From Gammaproteobacteria bacterium (lineage in GTDB: Bacteria > Pseudomonadota > Gammaproteobacteria > Pseudomonadales > Azotimanducaceae): a stretch of 64,000 nt of DNA. The stretch spans positions 62,001 through 126,000 of the forward strand of contig VXYL01000059.1 of the NCBI GenBank assembly GCA_009846005.1. Direction: 5' to 3'. A model generated the notes under the pieces. That model was not told the origin of the DNA. It made no database searches and saw only the letters and a list, made by a program, of their open reading frames with translations. This document shows positions 36,736 through 45,601 of the stretch, piece by piece (position 1 is the stretch's first letter; each line of letters opens with the position of its first letter). The position numbers and the translations under genes were made by a program.

Positions 36736-39700
36736 ATGTTTCAGCGAGTCCTAATCAGCAATCGGGGCGAAATCGCCATCCGCATCGCCAAGGCCGCGTC
36801 CGCCCTCGGGGTCGAGTCAGTGGGTGTGTTCTCGCCCGTGGACGCGCTGTCGCTGCACACGCGCATCGCGACCACCGCCTACGAGATCGGCAACGGATCG
36901 GCCGACGATCCCGTCGGGGCGTACCTCGATGCACAAGCGCTGATCGACATCGCGAAGGAGAGCGGGTGCGACTGCGTCCACCCGGGGTACGGCTTCCTGG
37001 CCGAGAACGCCGAGTTCGCAGAACGTTGCGCACAAGCGGGATTGACGTTCATCGGCCCGTCGCCGGCGGCGCTGTCGCTGTTCGGCGACAAGGTTCGCGC
37101 CCGTGCCTTGGCTTCGTCGCTCGACATACCGGTCGTGCTTGGGAGTGGTGAAGCGCTCGAATCGGCGGATGCTGCGTCGGCAATGGCGGCGGAATTGGGT
37201 TATCCCGTCATGCTCAAGGCCGCAGGCGGCGGAGGCGGGCGCGGAATGCGCGTGGTCGACGAACCGGAAGCCATGCCGGAGTCCTTCGAACGTTGCCGCG
37301 GCGAAGCCGCCGCAGCGTTTGGCAACGGCGACGTGTTCGTCGAGAAGCTCATCGCTCGCCCGCGTCATATCGAGGTGCAAATCCTCGCCGACGGTGACGG
37401 CAACGTCCTCCACCTCCACGAACGCGACTGCTCAGTGCAGTTGCGCAACCAGAAGGTCATCGAAACCGCACCCGCGCCAGGTCTCAATGACGAACTCCGG
37501 GACCGCATTCTCGCTGATGCCATCAAGCTCATGCAGGCGGCGAACTACGCCAACGCCGGCACCGTCGAGTTCCTCGTCGCGCCGGAGAGCGGCGAGCACT
37601 ACTTCATCGAATGCAATCCGCGTATTCAGGTCGAACACACCGTCACCGAACAGGTGACGGGTGTCGACCTCGTCGAGGCCCAGTTCCACATCGCCGCTGG
37701 TGCGTCCCTTGCGTCGTTGGGATTGGACAGCCAGCAGGCCGTCGGCGCACCCCGGGGTTCCGCCGTGCAGGCGCGCGTTGTGGCACGCGGAGCCGGTACC
37801 TTGAGCGCCTACAAGGAACCCACCGGTCCGGGTGTCCGTGTCGACGGCAACGGATACGTGGGCTACGCACCACCGCCGCAGTTCGATCCGCTGCTCGCCA
37901 AGGTGATCGCGTCGAGTTCGTCGTCGGCGGGTTCGTCGTACGCGGCGGCGGTGGACCGCACGCGGCGCGCGCTCGACGAGTTCCACATCGGCGGACTCGC
38001 CACGAACCTCGAGCAGCTCAAGGCGATTCTCGCGCATCCGGCGGTCCGGACCGGGGATGCCCGTACGACGCTGTTGTCCGACGAACCGGCATTGCTGGCG
38101 CCCGCCGTCGACGGCAATGGCAACGGCGCTTTGGCCTTGATGCAGCAGCAGGCCACGGTCATGGGCGTGTCCACGGTCTCCGGCGCTGGCGTTGCCCCCA
38201 CCGTCGCTCCTGCCGTCGCCCCGCTTGAGGTGCAAACGGGGCAGGAGGCGGTCGCCTGTCCGATGGCCGGCTCAGTGCTTGATTTCCGGGTGCAGGAGGG
38301 CGATGCGGTCAAGGCCGGCGAGGCATTGATCGTCATCAGCGCGATGAAGATGGAGTCCCAAGTGTCCGCCCCCTGCGACGGCACCGTGGCCGCGGTGCAG
38401 CCGCTCTGCGCGGGCGACAGCGTCGAGGCGGGCCAAGTGTTCGCGGTCATCGAGCCGAGGGCCGGCGCGGAACGCACCCGCGAAGACGTCGGCGACAACA
38501 CTTGGGCGTACTTGCTTGAGGACGTGGCCACGATGCAGTCGTTGGCGCACGAACGCCTCGCACCGGGCTCGGAAGACCCAGGCGTCGTGCGGCAGCGCAG
38601 CCGCGGCAAGCTGACCTGCCGGGAACGTATCGATCTACTGCTCGACGACGGCTCCTTCCGGGAAGTCGGCAGCGTCGCAGGCTTCGCGTCCTACGACGAG
38701 GACGGCAACGTCATCGCGTTCACGCCGGCGAACCACGTCGGCGGCTCGGGCCGGATCGAAGGTCGTTCCGTGGTGGTCTGCGCCGACGACTTCACGTCCC
38801 GGGGCGGCCATTCCGACGGTGCCATCGGTGCGAAGAGCGGCTACATCGACCGTCTCTCCATCGAAATGAGGATCCCCTCCATCCGTCTCCTCGATGGATC
38901 CTCGGGCGGTGGCAGCGTGGCCTCCATGGTGCCGGCGCAGAAGAAGGAAGGCGAGAGCAAGGCCAAGGAAAGCCGCGGCGCGATCAAGGCTGGCCGTCCC
39001 CGCGTCGCCGGTGGCGGCGGCTCGTTCCTGCCCGGGCACTTGGGCAGCGCCATGTACACCGACCAACTGGGCAAGGTGCCGGTCGTGAACATGCTGCTCG
39101 GCAGCGTGGTCGGCATCGGCGCCGCCAAAGCCGTGCTCGGCCACTTCTCCGTGATGGTGCGCGACATCGCCCAGTTGTTCGTCGCCGGGCCACCGGTCGT
39201 CGCCCACGCCATGGGCTACGACATCACCAAAGAGGACCTTGGCGGCTGGCATATCCATTGCCGCAACGGTTCCGTCGACAATCTCGCCGACACCGAGGAG
39301 GAAGCCGCTGAACTCACCCGGCGGTTCCTGTCCTACCTGCCTTCTTCGGTGTACGAGACGCCGCCGGTCAAAGCACCGCGCACAGACGACCCGCCCGAAC
39401 GCCGGGAGGAGGAACTGTTCACGCTGATCCCCCGCAAGCGCACCACGACCTTCGATGCGCGCAAGGCGATCCGGCTGATCGCGGACCGTGACTCGTTCTT
39501 CGAGATCGGCCCGCTCTGGGGCACCGACCAGATCACCGGCTTCGTACGCATGAACGGCCACCCCATGGGGGTCATCGCATCGGACAGCCAGCACGCCAAC
39601 GGCGGCGCGCTCACCGCCGACGGCTGCAGCAAGCTCACCCGCCACCTCGATCTCTGCGACCTGTTCCACCTCCCGGTGCTGAACCTGGTAGACAACCCCG

Positions 39701-40161
39701 GTTTCGCGGTGGGTCTCGAACACGAGATCACCGGCACGATCCGTCGCGGCGGCGAATGGATGGTCGCCTTCTCCCAGGTGACGGTGCCGATCTTCACGGT
39801 CGTGATGCGCCGCAGCTTCGGCGTCGCCGGCAACAACTACGCGACACCGCGATCACAAGTGTCCTCCCGCGTCGCGTGGCCCGCAGCCGACGTCGGCGGC
39901 ATCCCGCCGGAAGGCGGCATCGAGGCGGCCTACAAGCGGCAATTGGCCGAAGCCGAGAATCCCCGGGCATTGCGCGACGAATTGATGGCCCGGATCGAGA
40001 GCGCGCGGGGGCCGGTCGGACCGCTGTCCAGGTTCCAGATCGAGGAGATGATCGACCCCCGGGACACCCGGCGAATCGTGTGCGAGTGGTTGGAAACGGC
40101 GTGGCGGCTGGTGAGCCAGCCGGAGCGGTTGAAACCTCGGGTGATTCAGTTCCGGCCCTGA
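36736..40161 (+). CDS. Single-chain acyl-CoA carboxylase (BC + BCCP + carboxyltransferase)
   Basis: 1141 residues joining all three activities of a biotin-dependent acyl-CoA carboxylase. Biotin carboxylase (about 1-450): VLISNRGEIAIRIAKAA, KAAGGGGGRGMR, and ECNPRIQVEHTVTE. Biotin carrier (about 510-575): the biotinyl Lys is K538 in SAMKMES. Carboxyltransferase (about 600-1141): RERIDLLLDDGSFREV, GGGSFLPGH, NLVDNPGFAVG and RRSFGVAGNNY. ATG 36736 opens on the conserved strand. Substrate (acetyl-, propionyl- or other acyl-CoA) cannot be read with confidence. Confidence 0.94.
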   Translation: MFQRVLISNRGEIAIRIAKAASALGVESVGVFSPVDALSLHTRIATTAYEIGNGSADDPVGAYLDAQALIDIAKESGCDCVHPGYGFLAENAEFAERCAQAGLTFIGPSPAALSLFGDKVRARALASSLDIPVVLGSGEALESADAASAMAAELGYPVMLKAAGGGGGRGMRVVDEPEAMPESFERCRGEAAAAFGNGDVFVEKLIARPRHIEVQILADGDGNVLHLHERDCSVQLRNQKVIETAPAPGLNDELRDRILADAIKLMQAANYANAGTVEFLVAPESGEHYFIECNPRIQVEHTVTEQVTGVDLVEAQFHIAAGASLASLGLDSQQAVGAPRGSAVQARVVARGAGTLSAYKEPTGPGVRVDGNGYVGYAPPPQFDPLLAKVIASSSSSAGSSYAAAVDRTRRALDEFHIGGLATNLEQLKAILAHPAVRTGDARTTLLSDEPALLAPAVDGNGNGALALMQQQATVMGVSTVSGAGVAPTVAPAVAPLEVQTGQEAVACPMAGSVLDFRVQEGDAVKAGEALIVISAMKMESQVSAPCDGTVAAVQPLCAGDSVEAGQVFAVIEPRAGAERTREDVGDNTWAYLLEDVATMQSLAHERLAPGSEDPGVVRQRSRGKLTCRERIDLLLDDGSFREVGSVAGFASYDEDGNVIAFTPANHVGGSGRIEGRSVVVCADDFTSRGGHSDGAIGAKSGYIDRLSIEMRIPSIRLLDGSSGGGSVASMVPAQKKEGESKAKESRGAIKAGRPRVAGGGGSFLPGHLGSAMYTDQLGKVPVVNMLLGSVVGIGAAKAVLGHFSVMVRDIAQLFVAGPPVVAHAMGYDITKEDLGGWHIHCRNGSVDNLADTEEEAAELTRRFLSYLPSSVYETPPVKAPRTDDPPERREEELFTLIPRKRTTTFDARKAIRLIADRDSFFEIGPLWGTDQITGFVRMNGHPMGVIASDSQHANGGALTADGCSKLTRHLDLCDLFHLPVLNLVDNPGFAVGLEHEITGTIRRGGEWMVAFSQVTVPIFTVVMRRSFGVAGNNYATPRSQVSSRVAWPAADVGGIPPEGGIEAAYKRQLAEAENPRALRDELMARIESARGPVGPLSRFQIEEMIDPRDTRRIVCEWLETAWRLVSQPERLKPRVIQFRP

Positions 40162-40203
40162 GGTTGAATGTGCTTGCCGCCCAGTGCACGGGGGGGCCGA
40201 GGA

Positions 40204-40230
40204 TGTAGGGGCGACGCTTGTCGTCGCCCG
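40204..40230 (+). repeat. GTAGGGG hairpin repeat, GGGCGACG type
   Basis: GGGCGACG (40209-40216), loop CTTGT, CGTCGCCC (40222-40229). Both arms differ from the common GGGCGACC form in one place each and remain paired: a clear compensatory change. Confidence 0.88.
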
Positions 40231-40272
40231 TATGATATTTGACGGCTTTGCGCGGTATGCGACAGCGTGACG

Positions 40273-40300
40273 CGGGACGGGACAAGCCCGTCCCCTACGG
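40273..40300 (-). repeat. GTAGGGG hairpin repeat, GGGACGGG type
   Basis: GGGACGGG (40274-40281), loop ACAAG, CCCGTCCC (40287-40294), CTACGG flank. It lies 13 bases beyond the stop of the TlpA-like gene. Confidence 0.88.
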
Positions 40301-40312
40301 TCCGTTGTTCCG

Positions 40313-41500
40313 TCAGCCGCCGTCCCCGAGCATCTCGGCCAGCGTTTCCATCAGGCGCTCCCCACGGGCGTGCATGTCGACCACGACGCCGTTGGTGTCC
40401 ACCAGCAGGTTCATCGGTACCATGCGAACGGCGAACTCCTCGCTGATGGGGCTGTCGTAGCCCTTCAGGTCGCAGGTATTGATCCAGGTGATGCCGTCTT
40501 GCAGCGATGCGTCCTCCCAGTCTTCGCGATCGGTATCGAGCGAGAAGGCGAAGATGGCGAAGCCGCGGTCACCGTATTGTTCAACGGCGGCCTTCAAGTT
40601 CGGCACGTCCGCCCGGCAGGGCCCGCACCAGGATGCCCAGAACTCCACCAGAACGAGCTCGTTGTCGGCGAGGGCGTCCTCGAGGCCGTAGGTTTCGCCG
40701 TCGAGGCCAACGGCTGCAAAGCTCTCGATCTTGTCGCCCGCCTTGATGAATCGGGTTCGTGCGGCAATGCGATTCAGCGTCTCGTTGCGAGCGCGAAGAG
40801 CGCTCGCCGACGCGGGGAGCGGCGTGACTGCTTCGAGTTCGTTCAGGCGTTCGAGTGCTTGCGTGCCGCTAAGACCACCCATCGCGATCGCGAGGAAACT
40901 GACCAACGGGTCGTCATCCGCAAGCGCAATCCCACGCAACGCGCCGCCGCGAATCCGCGTTAGTCCATTGCGCACCTCCACGGCTTCCGCCATGAGGGCG
41001 TCGTGCTCGGGGCCCGGTTCAAGATCCGACTTTGCAGCCATCACGTCGGCATACTCGGCAAGGGCTCGCTGGTACTCGCCGGATTCCTGCCACGAGCCGA
41101 TCACCCGCTGGTTGTACGGTCCGCCGTCGGCCGCGAACCCGGCTACGGGATTGACGTAGCGTATGCGGATTTCGCCCGGTTCGAGGATGAACCGGGCGGC
41201 CCCGACGTAGTTCCCGGCAGAATCCTCGGCAGTGAGCGAGACGACACCGATGTTGTCCGTCACGTCGCCAGCGATGCGAAAGCGGCCGTCTCTGATCGGC
41301 GCACGAGTCAGTTCATGGCTGGCCCCGGGCGCGGCGCCGGGTCGGGCGAGTATCACTTCGCCGCTCTCTAGGGCTTCGCCGACGTCGCCGACGATGACGT
41401 AACCGGCTGCGGCACCATGCGCGATGTCGACGAGTGCAGCGATGGCTAGGACAGCTGCGCAAAGTCCCTTCGGCCAACGGTGGTTTCGATGGATCTTCAT
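40313..41500 (-). CDS. Exported TlpA-like thioredoxin-fold protein
   Basis: 395 residues with an N-terminal signal sequence (GLCAAVLAIAALVDIAHG). The N-terminal half is beta-rich, similar to DUF4369-type domains that precede thioredoxins (GYVIVGDVGEALESGEVIL). A helical linker follows. The C-terminal TlpA/ResA-like thioredoxin domain has WASWCGPC and a cis-Pro region VRMVPMNLLVD. Likely a periplasmic disulfide reductase. ATG 41500 is chosen; a GTG two codons earlier is also in frame. Confidence 0.87.
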   Translation of the reverse strand: MKIHRNHRWPKGLCAAVLAIAALVDIAHGAAAGYVIVGDVGEALESGEVILARPGAAPGASHELTRAPIRDGRFRIAGDVTDNIGVVSLTAEDSAGNYVGAARFILEPGEIRIRYVNPVAGFAADGGPYNQRVIGSWQESGEYQRALAEYADVMAAKSDLEPGPEHDALMAEAVEVRNGLTRIRGGALRGIALADDDPLVSFLAIAMGGLSGTQALERLNELEAVTPLPASASALRARNETLNRIAARTRFIKAGDKIESFAAVGLDGETYGLEDALADNELVLVEFWASWCGPCRADVPNLKAAVEQYGDRGFAIFAFSLDTDREDWEDASLQDGITWINTCDLKGYDSPISEEFAVRMVPMNLLVDTNGVVVDMHARGERLMETLAEMLGDGG

Positions 41501-41635
41501 TGTCACTGTCCTCTCGATAGGACGATTGCTCAGTTCACGGTCAAAGGTAGCCTTCCATTAACACTGATGCGTTAGCGGGCGATTTCGTCTATGAACGGCT
41601 CGCCGGTGCAGTCGGACAACTAGCGAGATTCCGCT

Positions 41636-44362
41636 TCAGACCGATGAGGGGTGTTCCGTAGGGGCGACCCTTGCGGTCGCCCGGGCGGGGACAAGCCCCG
41701 CCCCTACGGTCACCGACCCACTGTCGCCGTCAACCGTTAGGGTCTGACCGTCCAGGATTCGTTCCGTGGCATCCACAAGCCCCAGCACCGCCGGAATCCC
41801 GTATTCCCGCGCCACGATGGAACCGTGGGCGAGGATGCCGCCGATGTCGGTGACCAGCCCGATCGCCTGGGGAAACAACTGCGTCCAGGCGGGCGTCGTG
41901 GTGGGGCAGACGAGAATCGTCCCGGGCCGCATTCGGTCGAAATCGCTAGGCGACAGGATGACACAGGCTTCGCCGGTGACCTGACCCGGGCTGACGGCCG
42001 AGCCCTTCAGGACGCTGCCTGACGTATTGGATTCGGCCCCCGACGATAACGGTGACCATGGCGGGGGGCCGGGGATCAGGGCGGGCGGCTTCAATCGCTT
42101 CCTCGCCTCCCGAAGCTCGCGCCGTGCGAACGCCACGTCCGCGTACTCGGGAAGACCCGGTCCGTCCGGGTAGTGTGCATGCCGGTGGGATTGAGGCAGC
42201 CGGGCCAGCGCGACGAGGCTGCGGACGGCACGACCGAGCTCGCCGGTGGTGAGGAAGAAGATGTCACCGGGTTGGTGCAACGTGCCGACTTCGACCAGTC
42301 GCCGACCCAGTTCCCTGGCAAGGGGGCGCAGGACGGTCCATGCCCGGCCCAGGTCGAACATCGCCCGTTCGCGGTTTGGGTAGTAGCGGCGCGCAATCCA
42401 GAGCCGCCACCGGAATCGCCACCGCAGCTTGCCTCGGAAGTGCTGGCTTGCGGCTCGTAGGGCGTCTCGCTGCCGGCGTCGGATCTGTCGTCTGGCGGCG
42501 CTGCCATCGTAGGGTGAAACCAGGAGCGCGTGGAGGCTGCGGAGGGTGTTCAATGGACTCTCGGCCTCGGAGGGCTCGACGAAGTCCAGGGTGAAGACCT
42601 GGTGTCCGTATTCAGCGAAGTAGCCGTCCATGGCGGCCCGTGCCAGGCCGCCATCCGGGTGGCTGTCGAGGATCTCGCGGAGCCGGTGGGGCGAGGCGGC
42701 AATTACGGCATCGAACAACGTCTCTCGGTCGCGGATCGCCTCGGCGACCGCCGCGAGCTTGGTTTGCGCGTCCAACGCGGGAGACGCAAGGCCGCTCAGG
42801 AACTGGCCGCTGGTGAACTGGCCGTCACCGTGTTGCTCGAGGAATTGGTGGAGTTGGTGCTCGGTACCCCGGCTGAGCGCGAATGCGTTCCAGACACCGT
42901 CGTTGTACCAGTAGCGCGCGTCGGCTTTGGACATGGCCCGAATGCCAGTCCATAGCTGCTCGACGGTGGTCGCCTTCGGATCCACTGCGTGCCAGGTGTG
43001 AATTTCGCGTCGGTAGCGGGGGAGGGCGACGAAGCGCCACCTTGGGACGAAAGTCAGGTACATGCGGAGCGTCCGTAGTCGCGCCGCTAGTCGAGATCGT
43101 CGGGCAGGGCTCCCGGCCAGGGGTCGCCCCCTGCGGGGCGGTTCGCCCACTTGCCGGTACGCGAATCCGTTGACCGTCGTGGTGAGGTGGAACGAAGCGG
43201 GTGGCTGCGTGTCCTCGTAGTCGTGGTTGCCGCGTCGAACCAGGTTGCGACCCCAGGCCTCCTGTAGCGACCGCTTCATGTGCAGGTCCTCGAACAACGT
43301 CGACACCGGCTCCGGAACATGCTCGACCCACTGGCTGCGCTGCAGGTAGGCACCGGGCTCTGGCGGGTCCCAACGCACATCGACGAGCGGCTCTGGCGGC
43401 AGGTTCGTGATCGGTCGGGATTGCAGTATCCACAGCTTGCCGGACGCAAATGCCCACTCGATGTCCTGGGGGATGCCGTCGAAGTGTTGTTCGATGGCGC
43501 GAGCCTCGCGACCGAGTTCAGTCAGCTGATCCGGCGACACCGAGGCGAGGCGCCGCTGCTTAGCCCCGACGTCAACGGGACGGGTGCCGCCATCGTCCGC
43601 GCCGACAACCATGTGCGCCTTGTCGCCGAGGTGGGTGTCCCTTGCCGCGAGGCTCTCCCTGTCGAGGACGAATTCGTCGGGGCCGACGGTGCCGCCCACG
43701 ATGCCTTCGCCGAGGCCGTAGCCGGCGTTGACGATCATTTCGCCTCGGGCACCGGTGGCGGGATTCGCGGTGAAGACCACCCCGGACACGTCGGCGTCGA
43801 CCATGCGTTGCACGACCACCGCCACGGCCACGTTGGCGTTGTCGACGCCGAGGCGGTGGCGGTAGGCCAGTGCGCGGGCCGACCACGCCGACGCCCAGCA
43901 TCTCCGGACGGCCGCCACGAACGCTTCCAGGTCGAGGATGTTGAGGTAGCTCTCCTGCTGTCCCGCGAACGAGAAGTCCGGCAGATCCTCGGTCGTGGCC
44001 GAGGAGCGAACCGCAACGGGCGTCACATCGGCGGCGACATCCGCATAGGTATCCCGGAGGCCGTCGAATAGGTCGCTGGCCAACGAGGCCGAATCGAACA
44101 TCTCTCGGATTCGGCCCGCAGCGGCATCGAACGACAACATCCCTTGCGCGAACTCCGGTCTCGCCGCGTCCACCACCGATCGATCCATTCCGGTGTCCCG
44201 GACGAAGCGTCGGTACACCGCCGTTGGAAGGATGCGGGCGTGAGGAACCGCGAAGCCTTCCCCCACCAGTCGCGACAGGGAATGGCCTTTGCCACCGACT
44301 TGCCCGATGGTGGCCGGCTCGCCCAGTCTCATCGATCGCGTTCGTTCATCCACTTGTTGCAA
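41636..44362 (-). CDS. PEP-utilising enzyme, rifampin phosphotransferase-like
   Basis: 908 residues in the order ATP-binding PEP synthase domain, middle helical domain, swivelling His domain. ATP domain: IGQVGGKGHSLSRLV, PVAVRSSATTEDLPDFSFAG, ADVSGVVFTANPATGARGEM. The phospho-carrier His is H846 in ILAHGSIVARE, followed by GIPAVLG. The layout matches rifampin phosphotransferases, which inactivate rifamycins, but the middle domain cannot be assigned by eye. Residues about 885-902 are translated hairpin-repeat DNA. TTG 44362 is the longest start; GTG 44353 is possible, and ATG 44332 would trim the conserved N-terminus. Confidence 0.85.
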   Translation of the reverse strand: MQQVDERTRSMRLGEPATIGQVGGKGHSLSRLVGEGFAVPHARILPTAVYRRFVRDTGMDRSVVDAARPEFAQGMLSFDAAAGRIREMFDSASLASDLFDGLRDTYADVAADVTPVAVRSSATTEDLPDFSFAGQQESYLNILDLEAFVAAVRRCWASAWSARALAYRHRLGVDNANVAVAVVVQRMVDADVSGVVFTANPATGARGEMIVNAGYGLGEGIVGGTVGPDEFVLDRESLAARDTHLGDKAHMVVGADDGGTRPVDVGAKQRRLASVSPDQLTELGREARAIEQHFDGIPQDIEWAFASGKLWILQSRPITNLPPEPLVDVRWDPPEPGAYLQRSQWVEHVPEPVSTLFEDLHMKRSLQEAWGRNLVRRGNHDYEDTQPPASFHLTTTVNGFAYRQVGEPPRRGRPLAGSPARRSRLAARLRTLRMYLTFVPRWRFVALPRYRREIHTWHAVDPKATTVEQLWTGIRAMSKADARYWYNDGVWNAFALSRGTEHQLHQFLEQHGDGQFTSGQFLSGLASPALDAQTKLAAVAEAIRDRETLFDAVIAASPHRLREILDSHPDGGLARAAMDGYFAEYGHQVFTLDFVEPSEAESPLNTLRSLHALLVSPYDGSAARRQIRRRQRDALRAASQHFRGKLRWRFRWRLWIARRYYPNRERAMFDLGRAWTVLRPLARELGRRLVEVGTLHQPGDIFFLTTGELGRAVRSLVALARLPQSHRHAHYPDGPGLPEYADVAFARRELREARKRLKPPALIPGPPPWSPLSSGAESNTSGSVLKGSAVSPGQVTGEACVILSPSDFDRMRPGTILVCPTTTPAWTQLFPQAIGLVTDIGGILAHGSIVAREYGIPAVLGLVDATERILDGQTLTVDGDSGSVTVGAGLVPARATARVAPTEHPSSV
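41657..41710. repeat. Two GTAGGGG hairpin repeats inside the gene end
   Basis: Back to back: GGGCGACC (41662-41669), CTTGC, GGTCGCCC (41675-41682), then GGGCGGGG (41683-41690), ACAAG, CCCCGCCC (41696-41703). The second shows yet another paired arm version. Both are read as codons of the PEP-utilising gene. Confidence 0.9.
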
Positions 44363-44364
44363 TC

Positions 44365-44383
44365 GAGAATGATTAACGTTTAT
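44365..44383 (+). promoter_or_regulatory. Candidate Fur box upstream of bfd
   Basis: GAGAATGATTAACGTTTAT matches 12 of 19 positions of the classical Fur consensus and lies 12 bases before the bfd ATG, next to the divergent PEP-utilising gene. Bfd genes are commonly iron-repressed. Confidence 0.45.
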
Positions 44384-44394
44384 ATTTGCGCTTC

Positions 44395-44580
44395 ATGTAC
44401 GTCTGCCTATGCCAAGCCGTCAAGGACAGCGAGGTTCGCCAAGCGGTGGCCTCGGGCGTCGAGGACGTCGACCAGCTTGCCGAAGCGCTCGGCGTGGGCA
44501 CGGGCTGCGGCTCATGCCGCGACTTCGCCCAGTCACTGATAGACGAAGCCCTCGACGAGTCTCTCGCCTACGCCGCGTAG
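44395..44580 (+). CDS. bfd: Bacterioferritin-associated ferredoxin
   Basis: Small [2Fe-2S] protein of 61 residues that releases iron from bacterioferritin. The four cluster cysteines are C4, C6 (CLC) and C38, C41 (CGSC). VCLCQAVKDSEVRQAV and GTGCGSCRDFA are typical. ATG 44395 is chosen; a TTG three codons upstream is in frame but lacks support. No bacterioferritin gene is adjacent. Confidence 0.93.
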   Translation: MYVCLCQAVKDSEVRQAVASGVEDVDQLAEALGVGTGCGSCRDFAQSLIDEALDESLAYAA

Positions 44581-44621
44581 GCGCTTGGGCACACACTCTA
44601 CCTTGTTGCATGGAACAACCG

Positions 44622-44694
44622 CGTAGGGGCGACCCTTGTGGTCGCCCGCGACGGTAACGGGCGCTGCGGGACGGGACAAGCCCGTCCCCTACGG
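44622..44694. repeat. Two GTAGGGG hairpin repeats in opposite orientation
   Basis: 44622-44648 (+): GGGCGACC, CTTGT, GGTCGCCC. 44667-44694 (-): GGGACGGG, ACAAG, CCCGTCCC, CTACGG. They fill the gap between bfd and the epimerase gene. Confidence 0.9.
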
Positions 44695-44711
44695 TGCGTC
44701 CCTGATAAGGT

Positions 44712-45470
44712 ATGCGAATTGTGAACATTCTCGTCACTGGCATGAGCGGGTTGATCGGCGGCTTGGTCCGCGCGCGGCTCGAATCCCGGGCCGAGCTTTC
44801 GGCCCTCAATCGGCAGCCTGTCGACCGCATCCCAACCACGCAGGCCGATCTGGCGGACTACGACGCGATCCGGCCGGCCTTCGAGGGTCAGGAGGTCGTC
44901 GTCCATTTGGCAGCCAAGGCTGGCGAGAACTTCACCTGGGACGAATTGCTCCAAACCAACATTGTTGGTACCCGCAATGTGCTGGAAGCGGCCAACGACG
45001 CGGGTTGCCGACGAGTCATCTTCGCGAGCAGCGGTGCCACGGTGGCGGGCTGGGAGCAGGAGGAACCCTATAAGTCGATGGCCGAAGCGCGCTACGACGA
45101 CGTACCTACCGAGTGGCCGATGATCCGCCACGACATGGCGACGCGACCGCGGGGCGTCTACGGGTCGACGAAGGTGTGGGGCGAGGCCATCGGCCGCCAC
45201 TACGCCAACACGACCGTCCTTTCCGTTCTGTGCATCCGCATCGGCTACGTCAACGCGGCGGACCGACCGTCCCGGCCGAGGGACTTCGCCGTGTGGTGCT
45301 CGCAACGTGACATCAGCGAGGCGATCGAGCGTTGCGTGTTCGCACCCACCGAGCTCAAGTTCGACGTGCTGTTCGCGAACTCCCGCAACCGATGGGGCTA
45401 CCGCGATCTCACGCATGCCGAGGAAGCGGTCGGATTCGTTCCCCGGGACGCGGCGGAGGACCATCGCTGA
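44712..45470 (+). CDS. NAD-dependent epimerase/dehydratase family protein
   Basis: Extended SDR of 252 residues. The nucleotide-binding motif is ILVTGMSGLIGG. VVVHLAAKAG, IVGTRNVLEAANDAG and the catalytic YGSTK pair follow. It resembles uronate dehydrogenase-like or sugar-nucleotide epimerase members (CIRIGYVNAADRPS). Substrate not identifiable. ATG 44712 starts the conserved strand. Confidence 0.88.
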   Translation: MRIVNILVTGMSGLIGGLVRARLESRAELSALNRQPVDRIPTTQADLADYDAIRPAFEGQEVVVHLAAKAGENFTWDELLQTNIVGTRNVLEAANDAGCRRVIFASSGATVAGWEQEEPYKSMAEARYDDVPTEWPMIRHDMATRPRGVYGSTKVWGEAIGRHYANTTVLSVLCIRIGYVNAADRPSRPRDFAVWCSQRDISEAIERCVFAPTELKFDVLFANSRNRWGYRDLTHAEEAVGFVPRDAAEDHR

Positions 45471-45601
45471 GTCCTACTCGTCCGAATCGCATTGGACGGA
45501 CGAACCCCAAACGGCATAAGGTGAATCGAGGGGAGGGCCCGCTCGGCGAATTCCGGCCGCGTGGTTGTCGCCCGCATGTGCAATCGTTTGAGGAGAGAGT
45601 C

